From contig JBBHKE010001623.1 of NCBI GenBank assembly GCA_037447655.1, forward strand, positions 131,949 to 142,924: a DNA stretch of 10,976 nt. The letters run 5' to 3'. This document shows, in pieces, positions 7,001 through 10,976 of the stretch (positions are counted from its first letter, which is position 1; each line of letters begins with the position of its first letter). The stretch is from Zygnema cylindricum. Taxonomy: Eukaryota > Streptophyta > Zygnematophyceae > Zygnematales > Zygnemataceae. The position numbers and the translations under genes were made by a program. Under the pieces are notes generated by a model. It searched no databases and was not told the DNA's origin. It saw nothing but the letters and a program-made list of their open reading frames with translations.

Positions 7001-8173
7001 CGACTTTAGCGGCTCATGTTTCAATCTTTTGGTTCCATCGCATGAACCGTATCATAATTTTGGCAGTTTGGCTGGTTAGAAAAAACAAAAAGATAAATAT
7101 GTAGGGAAAGAACAAAAAAATGTGATTTTTTTTTCCGTTTTTTTTGCGCGAATCTATGTTTAGATGGCATTAACTTCAAAAAATGAGCGAATCAGAATCC
7201 TTTTGCGACGGCGAAAGACGTTTCTCAAAATTTTGATGAGCAATTTTAATGCATCTTGTCAATTTTCTGCTTTTAGTGAGTCACACGCGTAATAAAATAA
7301 TTGGTCTCGCCTGATTTTCCGTAACTATCTCAACTTCTCAATCAATGGTATTTACATAAACCTTTGCGTCTCATCGCGTCGTTTTTGTTTTCGCAACAAA
7401 GTCAAGCCGTTTCCAACCATTGGCCCCGTCGTACCGCCCAAATCCTAAACGTACGGTGGTGTTATTTCCGAATGGTTGAAAACCGCCTGCGTGGCAGCCC
7501 TCATTTTCAGTTTTCGATGACAACTAAACAAGTTAGATCGGATCATGTAGCGTTGCCCTAACATGCCCCTCAGGATTACCTCACGTGGCAGAAAATTATT
7601 GGCCGAACCAACTGAAATTACAGCATATGTTGGCCTCTCTATTCGACACTTTTAAAGGTAGGCGTTTTATTATTAATTCGACTCCATGTAAAAGAGACGA
7701 AAACGGAATGCTTTGTTGAGTCGATTCATTTGAGCCTGTCAGAGTGTCAGCTAATTTGAACAGATCCTGCATCAGCCAATTGTCACGTCACATATTCTGG
7801 TGACCAACAAGTCAACAACAACAATAGCAGTATAGCACAGACTTTCCTTGCTCAGAAATTACTGTAGTATAGCAATGAGATGAAAGACTTGCATTATTGC
7901 TCAAAGACTGGAGAAATGTGAAAAGTAAAATGTGAAGACAAGGCAAGATATTAGAATCAGATTGGAGAATGCCTGCGAAGATGCAAAGAAGTAATGGAAA
8001 TCGGTTGTTTTCCACTTTTCCAGAGTATAGGAGAATGCAAATTTTACTGTTTTGTTTGTTTGTTAGTTTTTCCTTACAATTAGTTACAGAGCTGCATTTG
8101 TCTATTCTCTCAAACATGTATGAAAAATAGCAGGAAGAGGCTAAGGTACCCAGCGGACTGGTATTTCCAGCAA
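7001..8173. other. Divergent intergenic region, right part, no gene
   Basis: This stretch holds no recognisable protein. Open frames at 7364-7561 (+) and 7812-8291 (-) have no family signature, and the latter runs into the CTGAAA repeat. It should contain the glycosyltransferase promoter and perhaps a 5'-UTR intron: 'taaag|GTAGGC' at about 7660 could be a donor and 'gaatag' before 8436 an acceptor, but neither can be confirmed from sequence. Confidence 0.4.
7582..7589 (+). promoter_or_regulatory. G-box/ABRE-type motif CACGTGGC
   Basis: CACGTGGC is the core recognised by plant bZIP and bHLH factors in light- and ABA-regulated promoters. It lies about 850 bases upstream of the glycosyltransferase ATG and 1.5 kb upstream of PAM68. 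A single occurrence is suggestive only. Confidence 0.3.
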
Positions 8174-8371
8174 ACTTGAAACTAAACTGAAACTGAAACT
8201 GAAACTGAAACTGGAATTGAAACTGAAAGCACAAGTGAACTGAATCTGCAACTGCAACTGGCACTAGAACTGAAACTGAATTAGAATTCAATTTGAAGTT
8301 CTAAATAAAACTGAAACTAAAATTGCCACTGCAACTGCAACTGAAATTGAAACCAAAACTGAAACTGAAAA
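8174..8371 (+). repeat. CTGAAA hexamer array with variants
   Basis: About 200 bases are built from 'ctgaaa' with variants 'ctgcaa', 'ttgaaa' and 'ctaaaa'. The stretch 8186-8212 is the most regular. The array ends about 70 bases before the glycosyltransferase ATG, so it is promoter-proximal or in the 5' UTR. Confidence 0.85.
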
Positions 8372-8439
8372 GCTCTTTTGCGTTGTCTCTTTCTTATTTC
8401 TAAAATGAAGTTCCGTTTTTCTGTTTGAGAATAGAAGCT

Positions 8440-10976
8440 ATGACTATCTCAAATTCCTCCTCTTCTTCTTCCTTGCCATGGACTTTATTCTTTAGAGCGT
8501 TTAAAAAGCACACTGTCTTTGTACGGCGTAAGTGGCAGTTATGGGTAAAGTCGCACTCTTCTCCAACCAGGCTTCGATTGCACCAAAGGAGATTGCTTCA
8601 AAACCACTCCAGCTCCATGCATACTCTTCCGTTCCGTATTCCTTTTTTTGTAAAAAATCTTGCACGCCTTATTTTGGAACCTCAACTGTTTCGAATTACG
8701 TTGGTTGTCGCTTTTCTCACTCTTGGTCTGTTTTTCATGCAAACTGTTTACTACGGTTTTCTATCACGGCCGTTTGTTAAAAGCACAACACATTTGTACG
8801 AAGCGAAATTGATTGTAGAAACCAACGGTTCGACAGGACATATAGACAGAAACCAAGTCCCAAGGTTTAGGACAATAGGAGAACAAATTGAATTGGATGA
8901 CCTAGGGTTAAGCGCTGAAAAGAAGAGAGCTGATAATAGAAGGGAGCTTTTGAAAAGAAATATGTTAGGTACGTTTCCACAAGGAAGGAAGCGAAGGAAA
9001 CCATGGATACAGAGAGCTTTTTTTCAATTTTTTTCTTCGGTATTCAATAGTGAATCAGAGGGAAAGCTCATTCCTCGTCCTCCTCTTCGGCCTCCTCGAT
9101 TAGCTCTGGTAATCACAGACCTCTTGGAGATTTTTTGTTTTTTGAATGATTTCCTTTTCTTTTTCCACAGTAGATACGAATTTTGGAAATTTTATAGTTT
9201 TTTGTATTAGAATTGAAACTTTTATTTTTCTATGGGCAAAGCCTAAATCATAATCATATTCATTTCTCGGGCTTGTTAATGTGCCTAGAAAATGATTTTT
9301 TTTTGTTTTTTTTGAAAAAGTTGTTTGTCAGAGTCTTCGAAGCACACTTGAAATTAGTCATACAAACTTGATTTAGCCTGATTTTCCACAATTTGCAAGT
9401 ATTGAAAAAATATGAGTGCCTTTTTAGTAAAATTTCTCCGCTTGACAATTAGCTAACGGCAGTTAAGTTCCAGAAATTACACTCGTTATCACATTAGTTC
9501 ATACATTGAAGCATGACACTTAGTCTCAAATATATTAATGTGAATTAATGTGATGACTGTGATTAATGTTAACTAGTGTGATTAATGGGGATTTGAATTA
9601 ATGTGATTAACGCGAGCTGTTGTCTGATATGCGGAAATAATATAGCCAAATTGATTCCACAAAAAACGTTTTACTTGAAGACTTTTGTTGAGTTATCCTG
9701 TTTTAAAGTCAATCATCAAATTATTCACTTATATTTATTTAGTCAAAATACAAGTTATTTGAACACGAGGCCTGGTAGAGAAATGGAAAGAAGAAACAAA
9801 GGCATCGGAGGTAATGGACCAAAAAATATTTAATTGTTAATTGGTTTAACTATTATAGAATCAATGTGGCTAATTCCGATAAAGTGTAATTATTCGCTAT
9901 CACTAATAGCAACGGGAAGCGTAGTTGTGTCACCTATTTTCTTGCTTGACTGTAATTTGGTCATCGGCAATTAAAATAATTTGGAACACAAATGAATTGA
10001 ATCAATATGATTCTCGATCCATGTGGAATTTAATGGATTCTGTATGGTTTTATTCTTTCCAGTTTTGATTTTTTTGGTCAGTCCTTGGTGCAGGTTGTTA
10101 GTGAAACACTACCAACTTTTGAGCTGATTTATCTGCTTACTCTTACCCAAGGCCTCTGTCGAGTGGGTTACAATATTGAGGTGAGATATTGTGGTTTTCG
10201 TATGACAGGATATTCATTCTTGGTAAATACATAAATTTACCATCATCAACATTGCAAAGTTGAATTGCCATTGAGAAGAAAAAATTGGAAGAATCTTATG
10301 GACCTCTACTTTTATTTTGAGCATTATGCGAGTTTCGTTTGCTCGGTTTGGCCAATCTCGTTCTCTATTCTTCTATAATTTAGTGTATACAACTTAAGTG
10401 TACCATTTAGTGTATTCATTTTTCGCGTATTCAATTGTATGCATCTACAGTTATCTTTTCTGCAACCTCGACCTGGTGAAAACCTAAAATATGCGCAAAA
10501 CACATAACAAGCTAAGTTTGGAACAAACAAGCATAAAACATATTATGCAAGTAACGAAGAAATATGAATTGAGATAAAAATGAAATGTTATAAGCAGAAA
10601 AAACTAAGTATGGAGCAAACTAAAGTATGGAACGAAAAGGATGGAGAAGAGGAAGCTTGAAACAATCTAAGGGATGGAAGGAATGAGGGACTTAGCTTGT
10701 AGAGTTATGTACGGCTGTCATATTTTATTCTCGTACATTTTCTCTCTCACACAGAGGGAGGAGGGAGGAGGGAGGGGGGAGGGGGGGGGGGGGGGGGGGG
10801 GGGGGAGGGGTGACCTAAACTTAAATTAGTCCTTCAGCAATTATCTTCTTATCATACGTCGAATCCCTCCTGCAGGTCATATTTCCGGGTGATGTTGTTA
10901 ATACAAGGGCCTGGCATGATGTGGGGGCTACAGTACGGATATCGAATACATCTGAATCTGGACATGTTCCGATCAA
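8440..10976 (+). CDS. Membrane-anchored GT4-type glycosyltransferase, first three exons (partial)
   Basis: Exons are 8440-9108, 10094-10180 and 10876-10976 (cut by the window edge). Both introns are phase 0, with donors CTG|GTAATC and GAG|GTGAGA and acceptors TGCAG|G. The ATG at 8440 is the first in-frame Met; the frame extends a few codons upstream only without an ATG. The N-terminus is basic and Ser-rich, with one membrane span at about 84-108 (ITLVVAFLTLGLFFM), as in type II Golgi enzymes. A basic stem (KKRADNRR, GRKRRK) follows. The domain starts at PPRLAL (218-223), then 29 residues of exon 2 containing LTLTQGLCRVGYNIE, then VIFPGDVV and a WHDVGATVRI motif in exon 3. This order (LAL..., GY.IEV, W...G..V.I) is the first Rossmann unit of the plant family that includes Arabidopsis At4g01210 and At5g04480, and exon 2 has exactly the spacing I recall for it. 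Donor sugar and acceptor are unknown. The catalytic C-terminal half is outside the window. Confidence 0.75.
9109..10093 (+). other. Glycosyltransferase intron 1 (985 nt)
   Basis: The donor is at 9109-9110 and the preferred acceptor AG is at 10092-10093. A second in-frame acceptor lies 12 bases earlier (AG at 10080-10081) and an out-of-frame one at 10061-10062. The intron contains the TGATTAATG repeat and no coding-like frame; the small frame at 9603-9833 has no family signature. Reading through the donor would end at a stop near 9208. Confidence 0.7.
9533..9612 (+). repeat. Short tandem repeat TGATTAATGTG
   Basis: About seven imperfect 10-12-bp units of 'gtgattaatg' and 'tgaattaatg' type lie in glycosyltransferase intron 1. 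Simple sequence decay explains it. Confidence 0.7.
10181..10875 (+). other. Glycosyltransferase intron 2 (695 nt)
   Basis: The donor GAG|GTGAGA is at 10181 and the acceptor CCTGCAG is at 10874-10875, both phase 0. It contains three related 'ctaagtatggagcaaac' units near 10512, 10603 and 10620, and a long G-tract 65 bases before the acceptor. The minus-strand frame at 10324-10530 shows no protein signature. Confidence 0.75.
10753..10810 (+). repeat. Purine tract with a 25-G run near a 3' splice site
   Basis: GAGGGAGGAGGGAGG blocks lead into 25 consecutive G (10781-10805) and then AGGGG. Here the G-rich strand is the transcript strand, so the pre-mRNA would carry a strong G-quadruplex former just upstream of the exon 3 acceptor. 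The run length is likely uncertain in any assembly. Confidence 0.9.

Noticed and set aside
7364-7561. 65-codon plus-strand frame in the divergent intergenic region
   Set aside because: No family signature, no splice context, and no neighbouring exon of matching phase found.
8186-8212. GAAACTGAAACT resembling an animal interferon response element
   Set aside because: The genome appears to be a plant or alga, and the match is a by-product of the hexamer repeat.
7812-8291. 159-codon minus-strand frame with Phe-Gln repeats
   Set aside because: The Phe-Gln part is the CTGAAA array read backwards and the rest has no recognisable domain.
8539-8780. Frames on both strands overlapping glycosyltransferase exon 1
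   Set aside because: Shadows of the real exon in other frames.
9109-9210. Extension of glycosyltransferase exon 1 to the stop near 9208
   Set aside because: The sequence after 9108 becomes Phe-rich and unlike the family, whereas a GT donor and downstream exons restore the expected motif order and spacing.

Overview
The window looks like nuclear DNA of a photosynthetic eukaryote, most likely a streptophyte (a land plant or charophyte-type green alga). The evidence is interrupted genes with GT..AG introns of about 0.7 to 1.5 kb, a chloroplast-targeted PAM68 gene with a transit-peptide-like first exon, a plant-type membrane-anchored glycosyltransferase, and plant telomere-type TTTAGGGTTT boxes beside a gene start. 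The DNA is AT-rich by eye, with much simple-sequence, minisatellite and poly-G DNA. The species cannot be named from the sequence.

Layout. 1-1048: the 3' part of an intron filled by two degenerate tandem-repeat arrays. 1049-1270 (+): last exon of a probable PsbP-domain (thylakoid lumen) protein. 1271-3805: intergenic DNA with a GA-rich tract, a 220-bp MITE-like element (2063-2282), a CT-rich tract and a CGGTAC repeat. 3806-3899: an 11-bp tandem repeat carrying TTGACC cores, just past the PAM68 stop. 3909-6081 (-): complete two-exon PAM68 gene. The exons are 5873-6081 and 3909-4365, the splice phases match exactly, and the predicted protein is 221 residues. Its 1.5-kb intron contains a ~65-bp minisatellite, a relic transposon end, poly-G runs and a purine-rich repeat. 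6121-6201: telo-box array upstream of PAM68. 6202-8439: divergent intergenic region with a second copy of the 220-bp MITE-like family (6780-7000), a G-box and a CTGAAA hexamer array. 8440-10976 (+): first three exons of a GT4-type 'UDP-glycosyltransferase superfamily' gene, which runs off the right edge.

How the genes relate. PsbP-like and PAM68 are convergent, and both families act in photosystem II or the thylakoid. PAM68 and the glycosyltransferase are divergent; the glycosyltransferase is expected in the Golgi or endomembrane system, so no shared pathway is implied. I saw no RNA gene, CRISPR array or autonomous transposon. The strongest unexplained signals are the pair of 220/221-bp inverted-repeat elements and the ~60-bp tandem arrays lying immediately before the 3' splice sites of two separate genes.
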